Source of the DNA: CAYRTD01 sp964595055
Lineage (GTDB): Bacteria; Bacteroidota; Bacteroidia; Bacteroidales; GCA-2748055
Direction of reading: 5' to 3'
DNA: 22,434 bases
Assembly: GCA_964595055.1 (NCBI GenBank)
Contig: CAZQOV010000035.1
Span: forward strand, 1-22,434
Shown here: one piece after another, positions 16,227 to 22,434 of the stretch
Layout: every line of letters begins with the position of its first letter
Position numbering within the stretch: position 1 is the first letter of the stretch
Notes under the pieces: generated by a model
What the model saw: the letters and a program-made list of their open reading frames with translations, nothing else
The model's database searches: none
What the model was told of the DNA's origin: nothing
Position numbers and translations under genes: made by a program

Positions 16227-17575
16227 TAATTTTTATAACGGAGCCATTTCCAAAGTTCTTTATAATTCACCTTTTTCCCATACATAAGGATTCCTGTTCT
16301 GTAGATTTTCCCGGCCATCCAGACCGATCCGATAAATGTCAGGATTAGGATAAGCATGGAAAGAACGAGTTCCCATACGGGTGGATTAAAAGGGATTCTT
16401 ACCATCATCACAATAGGAGAGGTAAGGGGGATTATGCTGAACCAGAAGGCAATGGACCCCTCAGGATTCTGAATGGTATTGATCATGACGAAAATGCCGA
16501 TGATAAGGGGAACGGTAACAGGGAACATAAATTGCTGGGTATCCGTTTCATTATCAACCGCTGAACCTATCATAGCAAAAAATGACGCATACAACAGGTA
16601 GCCGGCAAGGAAGAAGAATATAAACATTCCCAGTATCATCCCGAAGTTTACGGTATCCAGTGAAGCAAATATTTCCTCAAGCAATTCCATCTCCTGGTTC
16701 GATTCCTCAAAAGCCTCAATTGCTGATGCCTCGGAATCCGACATAATATCCTGAGAGATAATTTTCTGTGTGGGTGATTGACTTAATTCAGGGAAAAACG
16801 CCCGTTGAATTCCCAATACCAGAATTACGGTGAGCACAACCCAGATAATAAACTGGGAAAGCCCAACCAGGCCCACTCCAATAATTTTTCCCATCATGAG
16901 TTGAAAAGGTCGTACTGAAGAGACGATAACCTCCACAATCCGGTTACTCTTTTCTTCAATTACGCCTCTCATGACCATCGCTCCGAAGAGAAAAATAAAA
17001 AAATAGATCAGCATGCCTCCCACATATCCTATTCCCATGGCTATGCCTGCATGGCTTTCTTTTTCCTCCCCTTCTTCTGTGAAGGTAATGTTCCGCAGGT
17101 TTATTTTTGTTTCAATGCCCCGAAGAATCTTATCCAGATTTTCAATATTTTCAGCCTTTAGCTTTTGGTTTTCTATCTCCTCTTCCAGAGCATTCGAGAT
17201 GTGCATACGGGTGGAAAGACTGGGTTGCTTGTCAGCATATAATATGGAAGTATTGCTCGCCAGGATATTTTCGGGGATATAGAGAATACCGTAATAATCC
17301 AGGTTTTCAAAATTATCTTTGAGGATTTCAATGTTCGCCTGGTGAAGATAATTGAATTTAATGTATTCTGTTTCCGGAAGGTTCCTGCCCAGTAAATGAG
17401 TTTCATCCACTATGGCAATGGTTTTTACTTCCGTATCCTCAAGTGTAGCTAGCCAGGAAGGAACTATTAAAAAGGCAGCAAATAATATAGGACCGAGAAT
17501 TGACATTACAATAAAGGACTTTTTTCTGACCCGGGTAATAAATTCTCTCTGAATGATTAATATAATTTTATTCAT
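16226..17575 (-). CDS. ABC-2 type transporter permease (NatB/YhaP-like)
   Basis: A 449-residue membrane protein. Its first transmembrane helix (about 19-42) is followed by an extracytoplasmic domain to about residue 175, then about five further helices in the C-terminal half, as in NatB and YhaP. The extracytoplasmic segment includes the GTP-like ESHAGIAMGIGYVGGML boundary. A loop between helices (about 265-305) carries an acidic insertion with many Glu and Asp residues. It pairs with the ATPase 18 bp upstream. The known relatives export sodium or unknown compounds, or act on membrane components; the substrate is not deducible here. The stop overlaps the ppx start by one base. The gene order ATPase-permease-ppx is tightly packed. 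Confidence 0.87.
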   Translation of the reverse strand: MNKIILIIQREFITRVRKKSFIVMSILGPILFAAFLIVPSWLATLEDTEVKTIAIVDETHLLGRNLPETEYIKFNYLHQANIEILKDNFENLDYYGILYIPENILASNTSILYADKQPSLSTRMHISNALEEEIENQKLKAENIENLDKILRGIETKINLRNITFTEEGEEKESHAGIAMGIGYVGGMLIYFFIFLFGAMVMRGVIEEKSNRIVEVIVSSVRPFQLMMGKIIGVGLVGLSQFIIWVVLTVILVLGIQRAFFPELSQSPTQKIISQDIMSDSEASAIEAFEESNQEMELLEEIFASLDTVNFGMILGMFIFFFLAGYLLYASFFAMIGSAVDNETDTQQFMFPVTVPLIIGIFVMINTIQNPEGSIAFWFSIIPLTSPIVMMVRIPFNPPVWELVLSMLILILTFIGSVWMAGKIYRTGILMYGKKVNYKELWKWLRYKN

Positions 17576-17593
17576 GGCTGGGGTTTTTCCACA

Positions 17594-18517
17594 TTAGGAA
17601 TTATTGGTCTCATTAACAACACGGATAAATACATCATTTACACTGGGAATAACTTCATTAAATGACCGAATGGAAACTTCGGGTAGAAGATTCTCCAGCA
17701 GTTGATTATTGTTGCCCGAATGTCCTGTGTTTACTATAACAGTATGGAAGTTTTCCTTGTTTTCCTCTTCCAGAATATCAAATTTTCCGTTTAATGCTTT
17801 TTTTAATCTTTCAGGATCCCCTTGATAATCAATTTTATAAGAATTGGTTTTGTATTGTGATTTTATCTCATCAATGCGACCGTCGAGAATGACCTTTGCT
17901 TTATTGATCAATGAAATATGATCACAAAGCTCTTCTACCGAGCCCATGTTGTGTGTGGAAAAAATAATGGTACAGCCTTTTTTCTTAAGCTCAAGGATCT
18001 CATTTTTTAGCATATTCGCATTTATGGGATCGAAGCCACTGAAAGGCTCATCAAAAATCAGTAATTCAGGTTCGTGAATAACTGTGGTAATAAACTGGAT
18101 TTTCTGTTGCATTCCTTTGGAGAGCTCTTCCACCTTTTTGTTCCACCAGCCAGTGACTTCAAATTTTTCAAACCAGTATTTGATCTTTTCCATCGCATCG
18201 TTCCGTCTCAATCCTTTTAGCTGAGCCAGGTAAAGAGCCTGTTCGCCCACCTTCATCTTTTTATATAACCCCCGTTCTTCCGGAAGGTATCCAATGGATT
18301 TGATATCGTCGGATTTTAGCTTTCTGCCTTTAAAAACAATATGACCCTCATCAGGGGCTGTTATCTGATTTATTATTCTTATCAAGGTAGTTTTGCCTGC
18401 TCCATTAGGTCCGAGAAGACCATAAATGGAGTTTTCCGGAACCACGGTACTTACATGGTCGAGTGCAAGATGATTGCTGAATCGTTTAACTACATCTGTA
18501 GCTTTTAGAAATTCCAT
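17594..18517 (-). CDS. ABC transporter ATP-binding protein (NatA-like)
   Basis: A 307-residue ATPase. Walker A is GPNGAGKT (36-43), the signature is LSKGM (132-136), Walker B is LLIFDEP (152-158), and the switch histidine is H189 in STHN. A C-terminal extension of about 85 residues follows the core domain, as in NatA-type exporters. Together with the permease it forms a two-gene exporter, presumably as a dimer of ATPase and permease. The start lies 15 bp after the dnaJ stop and its stop is 18 bp from the permease start, so it is cotranscribed with both. Such pairs next to dnaJ are of unknown substrate; link to folding stress is an inference from position only. Confidence 0.92.
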   Translation of the reverse strand: MEFLKATDVVKRFSNHLALDHVSTVVPENSIYGLLGPNGAGKTTLIRIINQITAPDEGHIVFKGRKLKSDDIKSIGYLPEERGLYKKMKVGEQALYLAQLKGLRRNDAMEKIKYWFEKFEVTGWWNKKVEELSKGMQQKIQFITTVIHEPELLIFDEPFSGFDPINANMLKNEILELKKKGCTIIFSTHNMGSVEELCDHISLINKAKVILDGRIDEIKSQYKTNSYKIDYQGDPERLKKALNGKFDILEEENKENFHTVIVNTGHSGNNNQLLENLLPEVSIRSFNEVIPSVNDVFIRVVNETNNS

Positions 18518-18532
18518 AATGTGTTGACGGTA

Positions 18533-19675
18533 TTATTGAAAGAAAGTTTTCATCCTTTCGAAAAAGCTTTTGTCATTTTTATCAGGCTTCGGAATAAAAT
18601 TAGGCGAATTTTTTAAATTTTCAACTAGTTTTTGTTCTTCAGCTGAGAGGTTCTTGGGAATCCATATGTTAATGGAAACCAAAAGATCACCTGATCCATA
18701 TCCATTTACATCGGGTAAACCTTTGCCTCTTAACCTTAATATTTTTCCCGGTTGCGTGCCTGGGTCTACTTTTATTTTTACTTTACTTTCAATGGTGGGA
18801 ATTTCAACGGTCGATCCGAGAATGGCATCAGGCAATCCAAGATAAAGATTGAATAGCAGATCATTCCCGTCACGAATTAACTCCGGATGTTTTTCTTCCT
18901 GTATCAATACAATAAGATCGCCATTAATTCCTCCTCTTCTTGCTGCATTTCCCTTGCCCGATACCTTCAACTGCATCCCTTCCCCTACACCTGCAGGAAT
19001 ATTAAAGGATATGGTTTCTTCTTGGGCGATGATCCCCTCCCCGTAGCACTGGTCACATTTTGAAGTAATTGTTTTTCCCTGACCGTTGCAGGAAGGACAA
19101 GTGCTCGTAGATTGCATCTGCCCCAGAAATGTATTTGAAACCCGGGTTACCTGTCCGGCTCCGTTACAGGTTGAGCAGGTAGAAAAAGCATTGCCATTCT
19201 TGGCTCCGGTGCCCTCACAATGGCTACAGGCAACATATTTTTTTACCTTGATCTTCTTCTCAACCCCTTTCGCAATTTCTGATAATTTGAGCTTGACTTT
19301 AATCCTGATATCAGAACCTTTTGCAACTCTTCTTCCCGACCTGCGGCTTCCGCCAAAACCTCCAAATCCGAAATCTCCGAAAATATCACCAAAATTTTCG
19401 AAGATATCTTCCATTGTCATGCCTCCCGAATGGAATCCTCCATGTCCGCCCTGGAAAGCTGAATGGCCGAATTGATCATAACGAGCTTTTTTGTTATCAT
19501 CAGAAAGAATCTCATAAGCTTCCGCGGCTTCTTTAAATTTGACCTCTGCTTCTTTATCATCCGGATTTTTATCCGGATGATATTTGAGGGCCATTTTACG
19601 GTAAGCTTTTTTTATTTCTTCTTTCGTTGATCCCTTTGAAATACCAAGGACTTCGTAATAATCTCTTTTTGACAT
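18533..19675 (-). CDS. dnaJ: Chaperone protein DnaJ (Hsp40)
   Basis: A 380-residue type I DnaJ. The J domain (1-70) includes HPD at 33-35, which stimulates the DnaK ATPase. A Gly/Phe-rich stretch follows (69-112). The zinc-binding region has four CxxCxGxG repeats at about 150-157, 167-174, 193-200 and 207-214. The C-terminal substrate-binding domain runs to the end. All elements of a full-length DnaJ are present and the size is normal. It delivers unfolded proteins to DnaK in the cytoplasm. The gene is 17 bp after grpE and 15 bp before the ABC ATPase, so it is in the same transcript. DnaK itself is not encoded in this window. Confidence 0.97.
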   Translation of the reverse strand: MSKRDYYEVLGISKGSTKEEIKKAYRKMALKYHPDKNPDDKEAEVKFKEAAEAYEILSDDNKKARYDQFGHSAFQGGHGGFHSGGMTMEDIFENFGDIFGDFGFGGFGGSRRSGRRVAKGSDIRIKVKLKLSEIAKGVEKKIKVKKYVACSHCEGTGAKNGNAFSTCSTCNGAGQVTRVSNTFLGQMQSTSTCPSCNGQGKTITSKCDQCYGEGIIAQEETISFNIPAGVGEGMQLKVSGKGNAARRGGINGDLIVLIQEEKHPELIRDGNDLLFNLYLGLPDAILGSTVEIPTIESKVKIKVDPGTQPGKILRLRGKGLPDVNGYGSGDLLVSINIWIPKNLSAEEQKLVENLKNSPNFIPKPDKNDKSFFERMKTFFQ

Positions 19676-19692
19676 GTATATTATTCCTTCCT

Positions 19693-20343
19693 TTATTCTC
19701 CGATCACTACTTTTGAATAACGTATAACTTTTTCATTCAGATAGTATCCCTTTTCTACTACATCCACAATCTTCCCTTTTAGTTTTTCATCCGGAGCGGG
19801 AATTTTTGTGATCGCTTCGTGTATGTCTGTGTCAAACTCTTCACCCATAGCAGGAATCTCCTTTAAACCTTGTTGCGTAAGGGTCTCTTTAAGCTTTGAA
19901 TAAATGAGTTGGATGCCCGATTTTACCGCTTCTATATCACTGGACTCCTCCATAGAAACTAATGCCCGTTCAAAATCATCCAGAACCGGTAATATTTTTA
20001 TCAGGGTTTCCTCACCCGCCGATTTTAGCAATTCAGCTCTTTCTTTCAGGGTTCTTTTTCGGTAATTGTCAAATTCTGCGGACAGCCTGAGGTATTTATC
20101 CTGGAGCTCTCTTATCTTCTCTTCCGGATCAATGACTCCTGTATCCTTTTCTTTATCTGTTTTTTTATCTGCCACCTTATCTTCCTTTTTCTTTTTACTG
20201 TTGTTATCAGCATTATTCGCTTCAGAAGCTTCTTCCTTTTTTTTCGATTGAAAAGCTTCTCTGTCCTTTTCCTGAACTTGCTGATCTTCCAGATGTTGTT
20301 CTGCTTTGTTGTTTTTCTGTTTGTCTTTTGACTTCTTTGCCAT
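19693..20343 (-). CDS. grpE: Nucleotide exchange factor GrpE
   Basis: A 216-residue GrpE. The first 75 residues are a low-complexity stretch dominated by Lys, Glu, Asp and Gln. The conserved core begins at about residue 78 (IRELQDKYLRLSAEFDNYRKRT) with the long dimerising helix, and ends with the beta domain (EEFDTDIHEAITKI and VVEKGYYLNEKVIRYSKVVIGE). GrpE removes ADP from DnaK and thereby resets the chaperone cycle. It is the first gene of the minus-strand operon. The N-terminal extension is longer than in E. coli GrpE (197 residues total) but such tails vary between Bacteroidota. The 369-bp region upstream holds possible regulatory elements and a small reading frame. Confidence 0.95.
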   Translation of the reverse strand: MAKKSKDKQKNNKAEQHLEDQQVQEKDREAFQSKKKEEASEANNADNNSKKKKEDKVADKKTDKEKDTGVIDPEEKIRELQDKYLRLSAEFDNYRKRTLKERAELLKSAGEETLIKILPVLDDFERALVSMEESSDIEAVKSGIQLIYSKLKETLTQQGLKEIPAMGEEFDTDIHEAITKIPAPDEKLKGKIVDVVEKGYYLNEKVIRYSKVVIGE

Positions 20344-20440
20344 TGTCTTAGCGATTAAAATATTACAATTTCGGCTGCAGTACTAACAAATTTTTTGCCA
20401 TTTTTTTTAATTAGACAATTTGGCAGTAAAATTATTTTTG
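20344..20440. promoter_or_regulatory. grpE upstream region with weak promoter-like and inverted-repeat elements
   Basis: On the minus strand a TTTG (20390-20387) is followed 21 bp later by TAATATTT (20365-20358), a poor match to the Bacteroidota -33/-7 pattern. An inverted pair TGCCA (20396-20400) and TGGCA (20420-20424) lies above it and could be an operator or promoter element of a heat-shock operon. No CIRCE sequence (TTAGCACTC) was seen. None of this is strong. Confidence 0.25.
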
Positions 20441-20445
20441 GAAGA

Positions 20446-20472
20446 AAAAAACGCATCTCAGATGCGTTTTTT
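20446..20472 (-). terminator. Strong symmetrical terminator hairpin upstream of grpE
   Basis: A12-like arms, AAAAAACGCATC (20446-20457) and GATGCGTTTTTT (20461-20472), form a 12-bp stem with a 3-nt loop, and T tracts on both strands. It fits an intrinsic terminator usable in either direction. It most likely ends the minus-strand tlpA transcript (with the small downstream frame), insulating grpE. Confidence 0.85.
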
Positions 20473-20507
20473 AAGAATAGATTTTTTGTTCAACCCATAA
20501 AGCATTT

Positions 20508-20548
20508 CTTATGCCTTGATTCAGTGGATATCAACACTTCACCATAAG
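20508..20548 (-). ncRNA. Possible structured RNA or 3' UTR element between small ORF and terminator
   Basis: In the tlpA-downstream transcript, CTTATG (minus strand 20548-20543) can pair with CATAAG (20513-20508), enclosing a second small stem AGTG/CACT (20538-20535 with 20526-20523). A further hairpin based on GATTCC/GGAATT lies at 20581-20608. The transcript ends at the strong hairpin 20446-20472. This could be a folded 3' UTR or part of a small RNA, but it also overlaps the end of the small open frame and no known RNA family is recognised. Confidence 0.25.
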
Positions 20549-20712
20549 GGGCCGCGAGGTATAACCCGCAAAAAGGAGCGCATGAATTCCTTATTCGGAA
20601 TCATTATGTTAGAATGCTTTTTCACATCGCTCAGGTTGTTCAATACAGATAGTAAAAAATTATCAAGAGCCTTTACCCGAAATCTTTTTTCAAGAGTTAC
20701 GGATATTTGCAC
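20539..20712 (-). CDS. Possible small 57-residue protein after tlpA, GTG start, unrecognised
   Basis: A frame of 57 codons begins with GTG directly after the tlpA TAA stop and in the same frame, and ends with TGA at 20539-20541. The peptide is basic with an amphipathic middle part (FLLSVLNNLSDVKKH) and ends in RVIPRGPLW. An internal ATG at about codon 37 would leave a 21-residue peptide. I do not recognise a family. A run this long is not rare by chance in a sequence of this composition, and there is no clear ribosome binding site, so coding status is doubtful. It could instead be a leader, readthrough extension of TlpA or non-coding 3' sequence ahead of the terminator. Confidence 0.3.
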   Translation of the reverse strand: MQISVTLEKRFRVKALDNFLLSVLNNLSDVKKHSNIMIPNKEFMRSFLRVIPRGPLW

Positions 20713-21297
20713 TTATTTTACCAGCTCATTCAGCTTGGACGGAAGTGTTTCTCCTCTGAGGTTGCGGGCAATAATAATCCCATCACCATCAATTAGCCAG
20801 CTGGCAGGGATGCCTCTGACCTGGTAAATGGCGGCAGGAACAGATTGCCAGTATTTCAAATCACTCACGTGGTACCTCCATTTCAGATTATCTTCTCTGA
20901 TCGCATTTACCCACATTTCTTTCGTCTGATCAAGAGAAACAGAATATACCGTGAATCCATCCCCATTTTTGAATTCTTTATCCTTAAACTGCTCATAAGT
21001 TCTGACAATGTTAGGATTTTCCCTCCGACACGGCGGACACCAACCGGCCCAGAAATCAATTAAGACCATTTTGCCTTTCAGAGAAGACAACTTGATGAGT
21101 TCTCCGTCAGGGGAAGGATATTCCAGGTCGGGAGCTCTGTCTCCTACATTTAACCCAACTTTTGCTTCAGTTTTTACTTCTTTTGTATCCTCAGCAGCAT
21201 GCGATCCGGTTTTTTCTTTGCCATTAGTTTTGTCAGCAGAACATGCACCAAAAATGAGGTACGAGCTAATAAACCATATAAAAAATACTTTTTTCAT
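20713..21297 (-). CDS. TlpA-like thioredoxin-family lipoprotein
   Basis: A 194-residue exported protein. The signal segment ends in the lipobox IFGAC (lipid Cys at 19), followed by a Lys/Glu-rich linker to about residue 48. The thioredoxin-like (AlkC/redoxin) fold holds the active site WCPPC (residues 86-90) and the cis-proline in RGIPASWLID (P164). Two-cysteine CPPC sites in this class reduce disulfides or serve cytochrome c maturation at the membrane surface. The partner is unknown. The gene stands alone between murA and grpE on the minus strand. A -7-like element TATATTTG (21342-21349) precedes it by 45 bp. The protein ends normally, directly before the small frame described at 20539-20712. 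Confidence 0.88.
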   Translation of the reverse strand: MKKVFFIWFISSYLIFGACSADKTNGKEKTGSHAAEDTKEVKTEAKVGLNVGDRAPDLEYPSPDGELIKLSSLKGKMVLIDFWAGWCPPCRRENPNIVRTYEQFKDKEFKNGDGFTVYSVSLDQTKEMWVNAIREDNLKWRYHVSDLKYWQSVPAAIYQVRGIPASWLIDGDGIIIARNLRGETLPSKLNELVK

Positions 21298-21341
21298 TAT
21301 TCGTGAAATTTAATTTTGTTATCTATATATTTAAATTTGTG

Positions 21342-21349
21342 CAAATATA
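21342..21349 (-). promoter_or_regulatory. Candidate -7 promoter element for tlpA (TATATTTG)
   Basis: An exact TAnnTTTG match on the minus strand, 45 bp ahead of the tlpA-like start, predicting a leader of about 35-40 nt. No TTTG -33 partner is obvious, and the surrounding DNA is AT-rich, so the match has moderate weight. Confidence 0.45.
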
Positions 21350-21392
21350 TATAAAAAAATTATTTTGGGAAGAAGAAAGAGTGAAAGGATGG

Positions 21393-21420
21393 ATAATGAG
21401 GTGAAGATAATGAAGTGAGA
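21393..21420. repeat. Two-copy 14-bp imperfect tandem repeat
   Basis: ATAATGAGGTGAAG at 21393-21406 is followed directly by ATAATGAAGTGAGA (21407-21420), 12 of 14 identical. It sits within a purine-rich stretch of the murA-tlpA gap. No function is suggested. Confidence 0.6.
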
Positions 21421-21459
21421 TGGTAAGGTGCACCGGTGTAAGTAAAAGACCAGGACGAT

Positions 21460-21483
21460 GATGCCCAGGGTGGGCGTCTTTTT
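21460..21483 (+). terminator. Hairpin with T tract on the plus strand, in the murA-tlpA gap
   Basis: GATGCCCA (21460-21467) and TGGGCGTC (21471-21478) pair as an 8-bp stem (one G-T pair) with loop GGG, and five T follow on the plus strand. No plus-strand gene precedes it; on the minus strand it lies just past murA, where the stem alone could help end that transcript although no T tract follows. Confidence 0.5.
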
Positions 21484-21511
21484 CAGGATAGAGGCATTTG
21501 TTCACCGTTCC

Positions 21512-22434
21512 TCACTCCATCCTCTCAATTCTCGCTCCAACCCTGTTCAGCCTTTTTTCAATAAACTGGTAACCACGATCAATTTGTTCGATGTTATGGA
21601 TCGTACTGGTCCCTTCGGCTGACATAGCTGCGATAAGCAGTGCTACACCTGCGCGAATGTCGGGAGAGGTCATGATTGTGCCCCTGAGTTTGATCTGTTT
21701 GTCAAGGCCGATAACATTTGCCCGGTGTGGATCGCACAGGATGATCTGAGCACCCATGTCGATAAGTTTATCGACGAAAAATAACCTGGATTCAAACATC
21801 TTCTGATGAATGAGCACCGTGCCCTTTGCCTGGGTGGCAACCACCAGCATAATGCTGATCAGATCGGGGGTAAGCCCTGGCCAGGGTGCATCTGCAATGG
21901 TCATTATTGCACCATCAATAAAGGTCTCAATCGTGTAATGTTCCTGAGAAGGAATGTGAAGATCATCTCCCTCCGCTTCAACCGTTATTCCCAGTCTTCT
22001 GAATGAATCCGGGATGATCCCCAGGTCCTTTATTTTTACATCTTTTAGGGTAATGTCCGATCCTGTCATAGCGGCCATACCAATGAAGCTTCCTACCTCG
22101 ATCATGTCAGGGAGTATGGTATGATCCGTTCCCTTGAGTTCATCTACGCCCTCGATGGTGAGCAGATTGGAGGCAATGCCGCTGATTTTGGCTCCCATGC
22201 GGTTCAGCATGCTGCATAATTGTTGAATGTAAGGTTCACATGCGGCATTATATACCGTGGTTTTTCCTTTAGCAAGGACAGCAGCCATAAGGATATTGGC
22301 GGTTCCGGTTACCGATGCCTCATCAAGGAGCATATAGGTTCCCTTCAGTGATGAAGCATCTACCATATATTGCTGTTTAACCGGATCAAAATCGAATCTG
22401 GCACCGAGTTTCTGAAAGCCGATAAAATGGGTGT
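21512..22434 (-). CDS. murA: UDP-N-acetylglucosamine 1-carboxyvinyltransferase MurA, partial at 5' end
   Basis: The C-terminal 307 residues of MurA; the open frame runs through the window edge, and the ATG at 22366 is only internal. MurA transfers enolpyruvate from phosphoenolpyruvate to UDP-GlcNAc, the first committed step of peptidoglycan synthesis, in the cytoplasm. Visible landmarks are HFIGFQKLGA, the EVGSFIGMAAMTGSD stretch, DAPWPGLTPDL, the KMFESRLFFVDKLIDMGA segment and the C-terminal QIDRGYQFIEKRLNRVGARIERM, where DRGY is diagnostic, plus TSPDIRAG with its conserved Asp. The N-terminal third, with the catalytic cysteine loop and the KNAAL segment, is outside the window. No frameshift or truncation within the visible part. 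It ends 214 bp before the tlpA-like gene start. Confidence 0.93.
   Translation of the reverse strand, partial: THFIGFQKLGARFDFDPVKQQYMVDASSLKGTYMLLDEASVTGTANILMAAVLAKGKTTVYNAACEPYIQQLCSMLNRMGAKISGIASNLLTIEGVDELKGTDHTILPDMIEVGSFIGMAAMTGSDITLKDVKIKDLGIIPDSFRRLGITVEAEGDDLHIPSQEHYTIETFIDGAIMTIADAPWPGLTPDLISIMLVVATQAKGTVLIHQKMFESRLFFVDKLIDMGAQIILCDPHRANVIGLDKQIKLRGTIMTSPDIRAGVALLIAAMSAEGTSTIHNIEQIDRGYQFIEKRLNRVGARIERME

Noticed and set aside
19086..19475. 129-codon plus-strand frame opposite dnaJ
   Set aside because: Shadow of the repeated Cys/Gly codons of the dnaJ zinc-finger region; no independent protein features.
20385..20400. Sigma-54-like TGGCA-N-TTTGT element upstream of grpE (minus strand)
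   Set aside because: The spacing fits -24/-12, but the essential GC of the -12 element is GT, and the match is AT-rich chance-like.
20516..20827. 103-codon plus-strand frame over the tlpA end
   Set aside because: Antisense to tlpA over its second part and lacks domain features; the terminator and tlpA orientation argue for minus-strand function.

Overview
The window looks like chromosomal DNA of a Bacteroidota bacterium, probably Bacteroidales/Marinilabiliales-like. Supporting signs are an AT-rich composition, several TAnnTTTG-type -7 promoter elements, few clear Shine-Dalgarno sites, and Bacteroidota-typical families: DUF5683 next to parAB, a BT0820-like HAD protein, MltD with LysM repeats, and a short NtrC-like regulator. 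No transposase, phage, CRISPR, tRNA or rRNA signature was seen.

Layout. (1) 135-2697, plus strand: a small HAD hydrolase translationally coupled to a lipoprotein glutaminyl cyclase, then a large TspO/MBR-related membrane protein. (2) 2732-3661, minus: a YegS/BmrU-type lipid kinase. (3) 3662-3987: an AT-rich intergenic region with a cluster of DnaA-box-like nonamers and a 16-bp direct repeat. (4) 3988-7867, plus: parA-parB-DUF5683-mltD, linking chromosome segregation to cell-wall remodelling. (5) 7984-10943, plus: an SGNH hydrolase-like protein overlapping an MBOAT acyltransferase, a likely cell-surface O-acylation pair. (6) 10950-14036, minus: an unassigned multi-spanning membrane protein and an ArnT-like glycosyltransferase. 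(7) 14119-20343, minus: a compact run grpE-dnaJ-ABC ATPase-ABC permease-ppx-NtrC-like regulator with gaps of 5-18 bp or a 1-base overlap. (8) 20441-21297, minus: a TlpA-like lipoprotein followed by a 57-codon open frame, small hairpins and a strong terminator. (9) 21512-22434, minus: the C-terminal two thirds of murA, cut by the window edge.

Most genes are housekeeping. The least explained items are the parA upstream region (possible origin or ParB/DnaA site), the operon joining protein-folding co-chaperones to a Ppx/GppA enzyme and a DNA-binding-domain-less sigma-54 activator, and the small reading frame or RNA downstream of tlpA. I found no clear-cut new system. The grpE-to-regulator operon is the best candidate for a functional module that has not been examined as a unit. 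All functional calls rest on motif recognition by eye; no database search was run.
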